Assembly (NCBI GenBank): GCA_963819645.1
Contig: CAWFWZ010000001.1
Coordinates: 1,302,001-1,366,000, forward strand
Origin: CAVVDY01 sp963819645
GTDB taxonomy: Bacteria; Acidobacteriota; Terriglobia; Terriglobales; Acidobacteriaceae
DNA: 64,000 nt
Direction of reading: 5' to 3'
Shown: one piece after another, positions 10,571 to 19,650 of the stretch
How the letters are laid out: each line of letters opens with the position of its first letter
Position numbering within the stretch: the first letter of the stretch is position 1
Notes under the pieces: generated by a model
The model's database searches: none
What the model saw: the letters and a program-made list of their open reading frames with translations, nothing else
Told to the model about the DNA's origin: nothing
Translations under genes and position numbers: made by a program

Positions 10571-10610
10571 GGTGCCCCACTCATTCCATCCGTTGGAATG
10601 TGTGGGATCA
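10571..10610. repeat. GTGCCCCAC hairpin repeat
   Basis: Reads GGTGCCCCACTCATTCCATC then a complementary-like arm ending GTGTGGGATC. It is the same motif family as 12770-12810 and 61858-61890, in which GCCCCAC and GTGGGG arms flank a short inner palindrome. Confidence 0.4.
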
Positions 10611-10619
10611 TACGGACGA

Positions 10620-10686
10620 GCTTTGTATCAGGGCACGCCTTCAGCCATGCCGGATGGCTGTCTCCTGATCCCAGAGCCCCTTGAGG
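10620..10686. repeat. Short copy of TATCAGGGC element
   Basis: A perfect left end GCTTTGTATCAGGGC (10620-10634), a short inner palindrome built on GCC and GGC, then a degraded right end TCTCCTGATCCCAGAG near 10671-10686. It is much shorter than the 144-155 bp copies, so an internal deletion derivative is likely. Confidence 0.5.
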
Positions 10687-10723
10687 GGCGACACACTTCC
10701 TGCCATCCATCCCGTCATCCTTA

Positions 10724-10761
10724 GTCATTACGAGCCCGCCGCGGCGGGCGAGGAACCTGCT
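10724..10761. repeat. GTCAT...CCTGCT short palindromic repeat (reverse copy)
   Basis: GTCATTACGAG, a GC-rich palindrome CCCGCCGCGGCGGG, then CGAGGAACCTGCT. This is the inverted form of the units at 12925-12965 and 38958-38997, which read AGCAGATCCCTCG, inner palindrome, then GATGACAAA. Confidence 0.5.
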
Positions 10762-11116
10762 CGTCGGCACCACCAACCACCCGCCGCAGCGCTGTTTGGG
10801 GCTGGTTAGTTTGAACGCCAGCCGCGCAGCTCGGACTATCCAAATCGCCATTTCAACTACACATTTGGATAGACCTTGCCCGTGCCGAACGTTTCCGGAG
10901 CGTTCGCAGGTGGGGGGATAGCGGACTCCTCTCTCATTAACGATAGGGCTCAATTGGCTGCCCTTGCCGCCAACATCGGCGAAGCGCGCAGCAGTGGGCT
11001 GCAGCGAATAGCCTCTGGCCCTGAAAGTGCTAACCCCTAGATACCGCCCTCGTCGCAACCAGCAACTCGAAACCTATTTCGCTTAAAAGATCGGCCGTAT
11101 TCGGCAAGGAGAACGT

Positions 11117-12721
11117 ATGAGCAGTCCACAACCGGCCTTGACCGGCACTTCCTCATTCAACTTCCAATCGGTTAACAACCGCATTCTGCGGCAATTGGCC
11201 GACCGGGTGACAACCGCCGCCAAAGACGCGCTGATGCCCGCACCGCCGCAAATCGACAACGGCGACGCAGCGCGTTACGCCGACAAGTGCGGCACCTACA
11301 CCAAGTGCATTAAGCAGGACAGCATCGGCAAGGTGAACCTCGCCGCTTATGGCACGTTCATCAATGCACTGTCCAGCGGGCAGCCGGCGGACTTCGAAAA
11401 CATTACGGTTGGTGGTAGCCGCACACTGAACGACCCGCAAGGTGGGCTCGCATTCGACCTCGAGGGTCTCGACAGCAGCCAGTTCTCATCGCCTCCTGCA
11501 CCGGCACTGGCTGGCGAACAATATGCGGCGGAACTGGTGGAGCTCTACTGGGCTTCGCTGCTGCGCGATGTGCCGTTCACCCAGTACGACAGCAATCCCG
11601 TCGCCGCCCAGGCTGCGGCGGAGTTGTCCTCGCTGGCCGCGTATGGCGGGCCGCGCGACGCCAGTAACAAGGTCACGCCGCAACTGCTGTTCCGCGGCGG
11701 CATGGGCAAGGTGTTTCCCGGCGAGACCATCGGGCCGTACATGTCACAGTTCCTGCTGCAGCCCACGAACATGGGCGCCCTGAAGATCGATCAGAAGTAC
11801 ATCACCAACAAGGCCGGGGTGGATTACATGACCGACAAGGCTACCTTCCAGCAGGTGCAAAATGGCCAGAGCACCGGCCTGTCTCTGCAGCCGGTCAGCG
11901 CGCAATATCTGCACGACGGCCGCGGACTGGCGGGATTGACTCACGCCGATGTCCTCTACCAGGAATTCCTGTGCGCCTACTTGCTGCTGGATTCCATTCG
12001 CGCCAAGGTGAACCCGGGCAATCCCTATAGAAACTTGAAAAAGCAAAACGGCTTCAACACCTTCGGCGATCCCGATATTGCGTCAACCTTCGCGGCCGTT
12101 GCCGCTGAAGCACTCAAGGCCGTGTGGTTCCAGAAGTGGTATGTGCATCTGCGCCATCGTCCCGAATCGGGTGGCGCGCTGGTTCAGCTTGTCAAAGACG
12201 GCAGCCCGACTGACGGTCAACCCAGTGCCACGGTTTTGAATTCTCAGGCGGTCAAAAGCAGCTTCGTCAAGTACACCAGCTACCTGCTGTCGCAGGCGTT
12301 TCCGGAAGGCTCGCCCGCGCATCCCGCCTATCCTACCGGACACGGCACTGTCGCCGGCGCATGTATCACTGCGCTGAAGTTCTTCTTCGACGGATCGCAG
12401 AACATCCGCCCACTACTGCAAGGTGCAGGGACTGACGTTGCCGTGTCCAGTGCCGACGGCATGTCGCTGGTGAACTATACCAGCGCAGATGCCGGTGGCA
12501 TGACCATCAACGGCGAACTGCACAAGCTCGCTCACAACGTCAGCTTCGCACATGGCATCCACGCCGGCATCCACTGGCGGAGCGATACCGACAGCTCGAT
12601 CCTGCTGGGTGAAGCTGTCGCTCTCTCGGTTCTGCAGGACAGGGCTAACAACTACAACGAGAAGTTCACGGTGCAGATCAACAAGTGCGACGGCACCACG
12701 GCTACCATTACCAACCAGTAG
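11117..12721 (+). CDS. Vanadium-dependent haloperoxidase-like (PAP2-fold) protein
   Basis: 534 residues, resembling the bromoperoxidase branch of the vanadium haloperoxidase/PAP2 superfamily, which oxidises halides with peroxide on a vanadate cofactor. Candidate vanadate ligands are K340 and R348 in KWYVHLRHRPE, T407-G408-H409 in AYPTGHG, and H486 in GIHWRSD. The second arginine, normally six residues before the axial histidine, is not there: position 480 is Gly, with His479 and His482 nearby. The protein shows no signal peptide. An excellent ribosome-binding site (AAGGAG) precedes the ATG. It stands alone between repeat-rich gaps. Phosphatase rather than peroxidase activity is possible. Confidence 0.8.
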   Translation: MSSPQPALTGTSSFNFQSVNNRILRQLADRVTTAAKDALMPAPPQIDNGDAARYADKCGTYTKCIKQDSIGKVNLAAYGTFINALSSGQPADFENITVGGSRTLNDPQGGLAFDLEGLDSSQFSSPPAPALAGEQYAAELVELYWASLLRDVPFTQYDSNPVAAQAAAELSSLAAYGGPRDASNKVTPQLLFRGGMGKVFPGETIGPYMSQFLLQPTNMGALKIDQKYITNKAGVDYMTDKATFQQVQNGQSTGLSLQPVSAQYLHDGRGLAGLTHADVLYQEFLCAYLLLDSIRAKVNPGNPYRNLKKQNGFNTFGDPDIASTFAAVAAEALKAVWFQKWYVHLRHRPESGGALVQLVKDGSPTDGQPSATVLNSQAVKSSFVKYTSYLLSQAFPEGSPAHPAYPTGHGTVAGACITALKFFFDGSQNIRPLLQGAGTDVAVSSADGMSLVNYTSADAGGMTINGELHKLAHNVSFAHGIHAGIHWRSDTDSSILLGEAVALSVLQDRANNYNEKFTVQINKCDGTTATITNQ

Positions 12722-12769
12722 GCGGGGACGGGTGGCCGCGCAACGCAGTTCAAACTAGAAACTCACGAG

Positions 12770-12810
12770 CGTGCCCCACTCCGGCTTCTTTTGCCGGGGT
12801 GGGGATTTTC
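12770..12810. repeat. GTGCCCCAC hairpin repeat
   Basis: CGTGCCCCACTCCGGC, loop TTCTTTT, then GCCGGGGTGGGGATTTTC. The arms CCCCACTCCGGC and GCCGGGGTGGGG pair well and are followed by ATTTTC, so this copy could also end transcription of the haloperoxidase gene. Confidence 0.5.
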
Positions 12811-12815
12811 TCGCA

Positions 12816-12830
12816 GCTTTGTATCAGGGC
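12816..12830. repeat. Solo end of TATCAGGGC element
   Basis: An exact GCTTTGTATCAGGGC with no recognisable partner end downstream, suggesting a remnant. Confidence 0.45.
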
Positions 12831-12924
12831 CCCACTCCAGTCAGGCCACCCAGCGCTCTGACAGCCCCCGAGCCCCTCGGATTGAACGAATTCTTTGCGT
12901 CCCGTTTCAGCAGGTGGCGACAAG

Positions 12925-12965
12925 AGCAGATCCCTCGCCCGCCGCGGCGGGCTCGTGATGACAAA
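12925..12965. repeat. AGCAGATCCCTCG...GATGACA palindromic unit
   Basis: AGCAGATCCCTCG, inner palindrome CCCGCCGCGGCGGG, then CTCGTGATGACAA. It shares both flanks with 38958-38997, but the inner palindrome differs. The inverse copy is at 10724-10761. Confidence 0.5.
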
Positions 12966-13066
12966 ATTACGTCAAGGGGTACGCCAAAGGCCAACGGGCT
13001 AGTGGTCGAAAGAAAACCCCGACCGAGGGTAATCCCGCCGGGGCTGCTTTCGGGAGACCGGTTCAG

Positions 13067-16000
13067 CTAACTGCCACGCTCTGGCGGCGTCACTTTGAGC
13101 GCTGGAACCTCCTGCTGCTTCACCAGATTGTTGTAGGCCGGGATGTCGGTCGAGACAATCTGGTTCCACTTGGCAAGCTGTTCGTTTAGCCGCTGGCTGA
13201 GCAGGTCATCACTTCATACGATTGCTGCGTCGGCGCAGTTTCCGCGCTGCCCACCACGCCACTCAGCGCGACCAGGTCGTTGTTTAGCCGGACAGGGAAG
13301 TTCAGCACATCCTGACCGCTCTTGGCCTTGGTCTGGATGAGCGCCTCTTCGATCGGCGTCATCTTCTTGTCCAGCGCTTTGCCGGCATCGACGATGGGTT
13401 TCCCGTTGGGATCGTCGCCGAGCCGCTTGTTGAGCGCGTTGATCTGATCGCGAACCTGACGAATCTCGATGATGGTGTCATCGGTCTGGGTGACCTGATC
13501 GCGGATCTTCATCAGCAGCTCGAAGCGTTTCTGCCAGGTCAGCCTGCGTCACGCTCAGCCGAGGATCGGGCACGATCTCCAGCGGAGCGGTGTAGGACTG
13601 GCCCAGCACGGTGAGCTTCACCTGGTAGTTGCCGGGCAGCGCCTCGGGACCATCGGTACTGCCTCCCCAGAGCGGAGCCTTCGGAACCTTCGTCGCTCCC
13701 TCATAGCGCTGGTCCCACACAAAGCGATTCAGGCCGGCATCGGCGGAAAGCTCACCGCCTCCGCCACCGCGACTGAAGAAGTCTTCCTCTTCGTCGCCGC
13801 TGCCCTCGGGTTCTTTCTTGGGAAACTTGCGAATGACTTTGCCGGAGGAATCGAGAATCTCCAGCGTGATCTTCGGAGGCTCTTCTTGTCTTTGTCGGCA
13901 GCGCCGCCTTGTCGCCCTCAGTCTTCGGCTTCGGCCTCGTGCGACTCCGCACCTGCCGAGTTCGACTGGTTCGCATTGCACCGGCCTTCTGGTCGGGCTT
14001 CTTCAGCGAATCCTTCAGCCAGTAATAAATGACGGCTCCGCCGGGAGGATTTTTCCCGACCGCGCCCGACCCGCCGAAGAACGATGGATGAAAGATCGTC
14101 TCATTCGTCGTCGTGGGAGCGAACAGGTGCGCCTGCTGCTGCGGAATGGAATCGTTGTACTGCCGCAGCGGGCCGATGTCATCAAGGATCCAGAAGGCGC
14201 GGCCGTGAGTCGCGACGACCAGATCGTTGTTCTTGACGATCAGGTCGTTGACCGGCGCCATCGGCAGGTTCAGTTGCAGCGGTTGCCACTTGCCGCCGTC
14301 GTCGAACGAGACGTAGACGCCCTTCTCGGTTCCGGCGAAGAGCAGTCCCGGGCGCTTGGGATCGATGCGGACGGCATGAACATAGTCATCCGCGGGAATG
14401 CCGTTCACCAGCTTGGTCCAGGTCTTGCCGAAGTCGGTGGTCTTGAAGACGTAGGGGGTGAAGTCGTCCATCTTGTGCCGTTCGACGGCCATGTAAGCGG
14501 TGCCCGGCGTCGGTAGGCGACGCCTCGATCATGCTCACCGTGCCCCAATCGGGCATGGCCTTGGGCGTGACGTTCTCCCAGTGCTGGCCGCCATCGCGCG
14601 TGAGATGAACCAGTCCGTCGTCGGTACCGGCCCAGATCAGGTCCTTCTGCACGGGCGACTCGACGACGGAGAAAATGGTGTCGTAAACCTCGACGCCGGT
14701 GTTGTCTTTGGTGATCGGTCCGCCCGACGCCGCTTGCTTCGACTTGTCGTTGCGCGTCAGGTCAGGGCTGATGATGGTCCAGCTCATTCCGCCGTCGGTT
14801 GTCTTGAACAGAACTTCGCCCGCGTAGTACAGCGTCTTGGGATCGTGCGGCGAGAAGACGATGGGCTCGGTCCACTGGAAGCGATGCTTCAGGTCAGCCG
14901 CGCCCCATCCGATGGGATTGATCGGCCACGGATTCACCGCCTGCTGCTGATGCGTGCGGTGATCGTAACGCGAGATCTCGCCGCCATAGGAGCCGGCGTA
15001 CACAATGTTCGGATCGTCGGGTTCCGGAGCGATGTAGCCGCTCTCGCCTCCGCCCACGTCATACCAGTCGGAGCGATCGATGCTGCCGTCGAGTCCGGCG
15101 CTGGCGATGGCAACGGTTGAGTTGTCCTGTTGCGCGCCGTAGATGTAGTAGGGGAAGCGATTGTCGCTGGTGACGTGATAGAACTGCGCGGTCGGCTGGT
15201 TGTAGATGCTGGTCCAGCTTTCGCCATGATCGGTCGAGACGGTCGCGCCGCCGTCGTTGCCGTTGATCAGGCGGTTCGGATCGTTGGGATCGATCCACAG
15301 CGCGTGATTGTCGCCGTGCGGCACGCGCAGGCGAGTGAACGTCTTGCCGCCATCGTTCGAGCGATACACCGCTGTATTAAGGATGTACACCGAGTCGGGC
15401 GATTTGGGATCAGCAAAGATGTGCGAGTAGTACCAGGCGCGCTGGCGGAAACGGTGGTCGTCCGTCATCAGGTGCCACGACTCGCCGGCGTCATCGGAGC
15501 GATAGATGCCGCCCTTTGCGGCTTCGATGATCGCCCACACGCGATTGGGATTCGCCGACACGGTGACGCCAATGCGGCCGATCGGGCCATCCGGCAGGCC
15601 GTGTCCCGTGAGTTGCTTCCAGGTCGTGCCGCCGTCGATGGACTTGTACAGCCCGCTGCCCGGGCCGCCGCTGTCCATGCTCCACGGTGTGCGCTTGGTC
15701 TGCCATAGCGCCGCATAAAGAATGTTGGCGTTCGCTGGGATCGAAGGTGATGTCGATGCCGCCGGTCTTCGCATCCTTGTATAGGACCTTCTGCCAGGTC
15801 TTGCCGCCGTCGGTGGTGCGGAAGATGCCGCGCTCTTCGTTGTCGGCAAACGGATGTCCCAAGGCGGCGACGAATGCGATGTCAGGATTCTTCGGGTTGA
15901 CGATCACGCTTCCGATAGCATGAGTGTCCGGCAAGCCGACGAACTTCCACGTCGTGCCGGCGTCAATCGATTTATAAACTCCGTTGCCGCTGACGATGTT

Positions 16001-16444
16001 GCCGCGGATGCAGGCTTCGCCCGTTCCGACATATATAACGTTTGGGTCCGACTCGGAGACGCCGATCGCGCCAATCGACGGCGACATGTCTTTGGTCTTG
16101 TCGGTGAGCGGCTTCCAGTTGAGGCCGCCGTCGGTGGTCTTCCATACGCCGCCGGCAGCGGCGCCCATGTAATAGACATCGTTCTGACCGACGACACCTG
16201 ACACAGCGGGTACGCGTCCACCGCGATATGGCCCGACGAGCCGGTACTGCAGGCCCTTCCATGGACCTTTGTACTCGCCCTCGTCCTGCTGAGCCTCAGC
16301 GGATTTGGCGGCAGCGCCTTGCGCGGGCTTCTGCGCCTGCGAGTGTGTTTGCTCGGCTTTCTGCTCAGGCTGTGAATCGGATTGCTGCGCGGATACTGGT
16401 GCGACGGAAACTGCAATAAGAAGAGCGACGACGATCGGCCGCAA
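13067..16444 (-). pseudogene. Secreted BNR/sortilin-type (VPS10-like) beta-propeller protein, frameshifted
   Basis: Large exported protein of about 1120 residues with many propeller blades of the BNR/Asp-box kind, for example SIDAGTTWKFVGLPDTH, RTTDGGKTWQKVL, RSDDAGESWHLM, STDHGESWTS and LTRDGGQHWENVTPKAMP. Such proteins are often labelled glycosyl hydrolase or sortilin-like in Acidobacteria; the substrate is unknown. I place the start at a TTG at 16444, eight bases after GGAGG, giving the signal peptide RPIVVALLIAVSVAPVSAQ. One-base shifts occur near 15740, 14500, 13890, 13530 and 13200. The true end, VTPPERGS, stops at 13067-13069. All blades seem present, so assembly errors are suspected. 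Confidence 0.8.
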
Positions 16445-16647
16445 AGCAATTACCTCCGGGAGAGTCAAATGAAATCAGTCGTGCACGCCCGTCGCTTCAT
16501 GCGAAGAACGAACCCAGCACAATAGCGCTGTGGTCGAGCACCCCACTATAAAGATAGTAGACTACCGGGCAAACCGGCGGAGCGTCGCAAGGCCAGGGGC
16601 CATCAGATCGACGCAGCTTTAGGACAGGGACGCAGCCGCGAGCGTCT

Positions 16648-16676
16648 TTGACACTCCACAACCCCACTGCTACTAT
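16648..16676 (+). promoter_or_regulatory. Sigma70 promoter of tRNA-Glu
   Basis: TTGACA at 16648-16653, exactly 17 bases, then TACTAT at 16671-16676. A start point near 16683 leaves a leader of roughly 23 bases before the tRNA. This is the best consensus promoter in the window. Confidence 0.75.
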
Positions 16677-16705
16677 CGGGAATTGAATAACTCCCGCCCG
16701 CACGC

Positions 16706-16783
16706 GTCCCCGTCGTCTAGCCCGGCCTAGGACACCGCCCTTTCACGGCGATAACACGGGTTCGAATCCCGTCGGGGACGCCA
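16706..16783 (+). tRNA. tRNA-Glu (anticodon TTC)
   Basis: The acceptor stem GTCCCCG/CGGGGAC is perfect. The anticodon loop CTTTCAC gives anticodon TTC, the T arm is ACGGG-TTCGAAT-CCCGT, and CCA is encoded at 16781-16783. The outermost anticodon-stem pair is C-A (CCGCC against GGCGA), where C-G would be expected. Confidence 0.96.
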
Positions 16784-16829
16784 ATTCCTGTCGAGCAATT
16801 TAGACTGAACCAGCTAGTCCCGTTTTCTG

Positions 16830-17873
16830 GTGAGCGAGTTGACCGAGGCAACGATTCATTGGCGCGACTATATTTGGCGCGACGTTGAGCACATTGAATG
16901 GCAGCATTTTCGCATTCAGAATCCGTCCGGGCCGGCAGCAGTGCGTTCGATGTTGAGTGGCTACGAACTGGCGTTGCTTCGAGCCGTGGCGCAGGAGAAT
17001 TACCAGGGGTGGGGCGAAATTGTAGACGCTGGGCCGCTGCTGGGCGCAAGCACCAATATGCTCGCGAAAGGTCTTGCGGCCAATTCGCAGGTGGCTAAAA
17101 AGTCCAAGCGCATTTTCAGTTTCGATCTGTTCTTGCGCGATGACCCTCAAGACTCTATACCCGACCGCTTTGGACTTTCGATGCAAGGCAATTTGCACGA
17201 CACTCTGCGCGACGTGCCCAACCTTACCAACTCTGTGTTCGACGAGTTCTTGCACGTTAATCGAGACTACCTCGACAACATCTATCTATCTCCGGGCGAC
17301 CTCCTGCTCCATCGGTGGAGTGGAGCGCCGATTGAGATCTTGTTCGTCGATTTGGCGAAGACCTGGAAGCTAAACGAATGGGTCGTGCAGAACTGGTTTC
17401 CCTGTCTGCGTCCAGGCAGCGTCGTTATTCAACAGGACTACATTCACTTCTACGAATATTGGATCGCCATCACCATGGAGGTGCTGGCCGAGTTCCTGCA
17501 TCCGGTGGACTACGTATTCGGCGCCAGTGCCGTGTTCGTTTGTGATCGAGAGATTCCCCGCGAAAGTTTGGCAGCCTGCGTCCGCAGCATGGACGTAGAC
17601 AAGCAGCTCGAGTACCTGGACTGCGCCATCCACAAAGCTCCCGCCTCGGCAGCGGAAGTGTTGAAGTGCGCCAAGGCCTTCTGCCTGCTCGACCATGATC
17701 GCGTCGCGGATGCTGAGCAGCTGATAGAACAAGTTCGCACTGATGTAGAGGATCCCGACCGCCCTCACAACTTCCGCGGTATTGCGGCCAGCAACAAGCA
17801 GATGGTGCAACAACTCATCGCCGGCCTGCGCGACAAACGCGCCGCAGAAGCCGCATCGCTAATGAAAAAGTGA
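16830..17873 (+). CDS. Putative class I SAM-methyltransferase-fold protein
   Basis: 347 residues from a GTG start, no signal peptide. The first half has the layout of a Rossmann-fold methyltransferase of the Methyltransf_24 type: a glycine-containing loop IVDAGPLLGASTNMLAKGL (about 63-82), then the strand IEILFVDLAKTW followed by VVQNWFPCLRPGSVVIQQDY, matching the usual 'fiDgdH...LkpGG.iv.qD' stretch. The C-terminal third is a helical, Ala-rich region with TPR-like spacing. The match is by pattern only, and the substrate (small molecule, sugar or protein) is unknown. It lies just after tRNA-Glu and converges with the AI-2E-family gene. Confidence 0.5.
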   Translation: MSELTEATIHWRDYIWRDVEHIEWQHFRIQNPSGPAAVRSMLSGYELALLRAVAQENYQGWGEIVDAGPLLGASTNMLAKGLAANSQVAKKSKRIFSFDLFLRDDPQDSIPDRFGLSMQGNLHDTLRDVPNLTNSVFDEFLHVNRDYLDNIYLSPGDLLLHRWSGAPIEILFVDLAKTWKLNEWVVQNWFPCLRPGSVVIQQDYIHFYEYWIAITMEVLAEFLHPVDYVFGASAVFVCDREIPRESLAACVRSMDVDKQLEYLDCAIHKAPASAAEVLKCAKAFCLLDHDRVADAEQLIEQVRTDVEDPDRPHNFRGIAASNKQMVQQLIAGLRDKRAAEAASLMKK

Positions 17874-17889
17874 GCAAGTGACCGGCAAG

Positions 17890-18966
17890 TCAGGTTGCGA
17901 CTTCGGCCGAGGGACGGCCACTGATCCAGGCGAGAAACAATTTGTAGCCCACAGCGAGGACGATAGCTCCCACAAAGAGACCGATCAATCCCATCGCAAT
18001 GAAGCCTCCAATTACCCCGAGAAATACCACTATCACAGGCACAGCGGCACCGCGCCCGAGAAGAAGCGGCTTGAGTACGTTGTCCGACACGCCGACGATC
18101 ACGCACCATACCAGGAAAGCTATCGCTTTCGGCGTGGAGGCGATAGCGAAGTAGTAGGTGACTGCGGGGATGAGGACCAATCCGCCCATTTGCAATACCG
18201 CGCCGGCGAGGAAGGCAACCGACCAGATGCTTGCGCCGGGCAGTCCAAAGATCAGGAACCCTATGGCTGCCAGGGCGGTCTGGATCAGCGCCACACCCAG
18301 AATGCCGAAGGTGACGCTGCGAACGGTGGCGCCGATCAGGTGCTGAAACTCCGGGCCTTGTTCGCCGAAGAGGCGGTTCATCAGCAAGCGGGTGGCTTTG
18401 GCAGCGCCATCGGCGTTGGCTAATAAGACTCCCGACAAGAGTACTGCCAGAAAGAACTGTACCAACGTCAAGCCGAAATTAGCGGACGCCGACAAGATGC
18501 CTGGAATCGCCGCCTTGATTTGGGGAGCAAACTTCATGACAGCATCGGTCAGGTTTAGCGAAGCGGCGGCCCATGTCCGTGCCAGCCAACGGCCGATGAC
18601 AGGCCAGGTTTCGACGCTTGCCGGTGGCGGTGGCAGGACAAAGCTACCGCTCTTCACGCCGGCGACAATCGGTTTCAGTCCCTCGACCAGGCTTTGTCCC
18701 AACAGAATCAGGGGAACGATGAGAATCGCCAGCAGCATCAGTGCCCAGAGGACCGCGGCGAGGGTCCGTCGCCCTTTGAGAACCTTTTCGAATTTAGTGA
18801 ATGTCGGATAGGAAGCGATCGCAATAATGATTCCCCACATGACGAGAGGCACGAACGGCCGCAGGATCAGCAGGCATCCGGTGACGAGCAACGCGGCGAG
18901 GCCAATTTGTATGGACACTTCCAGCGGCTGGTTGACTCTTTGTTTCTGTCCCACTCCTGCTTCCAT
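17890..18966 (-). CDS. AI-2E family (UPF0118/PerM) transporter
   Basis: 358 residues with about eight hydrophobic segments, including LAALLVTGCLLILRPFVPLV at the N-terminus and the family block GLPGASIWSVAFLAGAVLQM. The C-terminal part VIVVFLGVIGGFIAMGLIGL is typical of the AI-2E exporter (TqsA)/PerM family. Members export the autoinducer AI-2 or act as Na+/H+ antiporters, and the sequence does not say which. The ATG at 18966 follows a strong GGGGGGTG ribosome-binding site. The gene lies 44 bases after the small K+ channel gene on the same strand, so an ion-homeostasis operon is plausible. Confidence 0.85.
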   Translation of the reverse strand: MEAGVGQKQRVNQPLEVSIQIGLAALLVTGCLLILRPFVPLVMWGIIIAIASYPTFTKFEKVLKGRRTLAAVLWALMLLAILIVPLILLGQSLVEGLKPIVAGVKSGSFVLPPPPASVETWPVIGRWLARTWAAASLNLTDAVMKFAPQIKAAIPGILSASANFGLTLVQFFLAVLLSGVLLANADGAAKATRLLMNRLFGEQGPEFQHLIGATVRSVTFGILGVALIQTALAAIGFLIFGLPGASIWSVAFLAGAVLQMGGLVLIPAVTYYFAIASTPKAIAFLVWCVIVGVSDNVLKPLLLGRGAAVPVIVVFLGVIGGFIAMGLIGLFVGAIVLAVGYKLFLAWISGRPSAEVAT

Positions 18967-19010
18967 GTTTCACCCCCCATGCAGTGCCGCACAATGGCGC
19001 ACGCAATCAG

Positions 19011-19352
19011 CTACTTCAGTTTCTCGGCAGCCTCGTGCGCGGCCAGGGCTATGGCTCCGGCGTGTACCGCGATGGCAATGAGTATTCCTGTAAGTGTCAG
19101 ACCCAGGAGGCCGATAAAGATGGCAATCATTCGCGAGCTGACCTTGGTTGGTCGAATGTCGCCGTAGCCTACGGTGGTGGCTGTGATGAAGGACCAGTAG
19201 AAGCTGTCGAAAGGCCGCCATCCTTCAACCCGTCCGGCAATCTGCCCGAGTATGGTGATTACCAGCGCAAGCGTCAGCAGCAAGGGAAACGTTATCCAGA
19301 CGCCCACGCCGACCTCTTTGAGGAAGGTTATCGTCAATCCACTAAGCAGCAA
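19011..19352 (-). CDS. Small two-TM potassium-channel protein
   Basis: 113 residues with two membrane helices flanking a pore loop. The selectivity filter is exact: SFITATTVGYGDIRPTKVSS. The architecture (helix LLLTLALVITILG, pore, helix AIFIGLLGLTLTGILIAIAV) is that of a minimal KcsA-like subunit, expected to form a tetramer in the inner membrane. No RCK or cyclic-nucleotide domain is attached. The start is taken at a TTG at 19352 and is uncertain by a few codons. It is probably co-transcribed with the AI-2E-family gene downstream; a candidate ECF-type promoter lies at 19430-19456. Confidence 0.8.
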   Translation of the reverse strand: MLLSGLTITFLKEVGVGVWITFPLLLTLALVITILGQIAGRVEGWRPFDSFYWSFITATTVGYGDIRPTKVSSRMIAIFIGLLGLTLTGILIAIAVHAGAIALAAHEAAEKLK

Positions 19353-19429
19353 GTCAGGACCTCGCGTTCAGCAACTCCGTCGTTTCTGATTTCGAAGATT
19401 GCTACTTCGGAATTGTACTTCCGGTTGGA

Positions 19430-19456
19430 TATGCGACTGAGTCGAATCAACAGTTC
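19430..19456 (-). promoter_or_regulatory. Candidate ECF-type promoter shared with 28830-28856
   Basis: On the minus strand, GAAC (19453-19456), 15 bases, then GTCGCATA (19430-19437), about 78 bases before the channel start. The same arrangement, with further matching bases around it, occurs at 28830-28856 before a DUF1254 gene. The GAAC and GTC boxes are like those of ECF sigma factors. The functional assignment is an inference. Confidence 0.35.
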
Positions 19457-19650
19457 GCCTTGTGCCCGTCGCGAGGGAAGCCTATGATTAGCTGGTTTCA
19501 CCACCACAAAGCACATAGGCACCGGCTTCAATCGTCGGGACTTGCGATTAGAGTCTACAGATTCCCGTCAGGTGATTTGGTCTGTTCACTGGCGCCGAAG
19601 TTATGAGCTCTCATCGGAGAGTTAGTGGGGAAGGTTACAAGGGCGAACAT

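Larger units (their letters stand above)
10523..11116. other. Repeat-filled intergenic region
   Basis: No coherent gene in 594 bases. It carries three short palindromic repeats listed separately (10571-10610, 10620-10686, 10724-10761). The last 15 bases contain a good ribosome-binding site (AAGGAGAACGT) for the haloperoxidase gene at 11117. Reading frames here are by-products of the repeats. Confidence 0.6.
12722..13066. other. Repeat-filled gap between convergent genes
   Basis: 345 bases with no credible gene. It contains a GCCCCAC hairpin (12770-12810), a solo left end of the TATCAGGGC element (12816-12830) and an AGCAGATCCCTCG unit (12925-12965). A 99-codon frame across it is produced by these repeats. 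Confidence 0.55.

Noticed and set aside
12771..13070. A 99-codon frame after the haloperoxidase gene
   Set aside because: Made entirely of the palindromic repeats in that gap, with Pro/Arg-rich nonsense composition.
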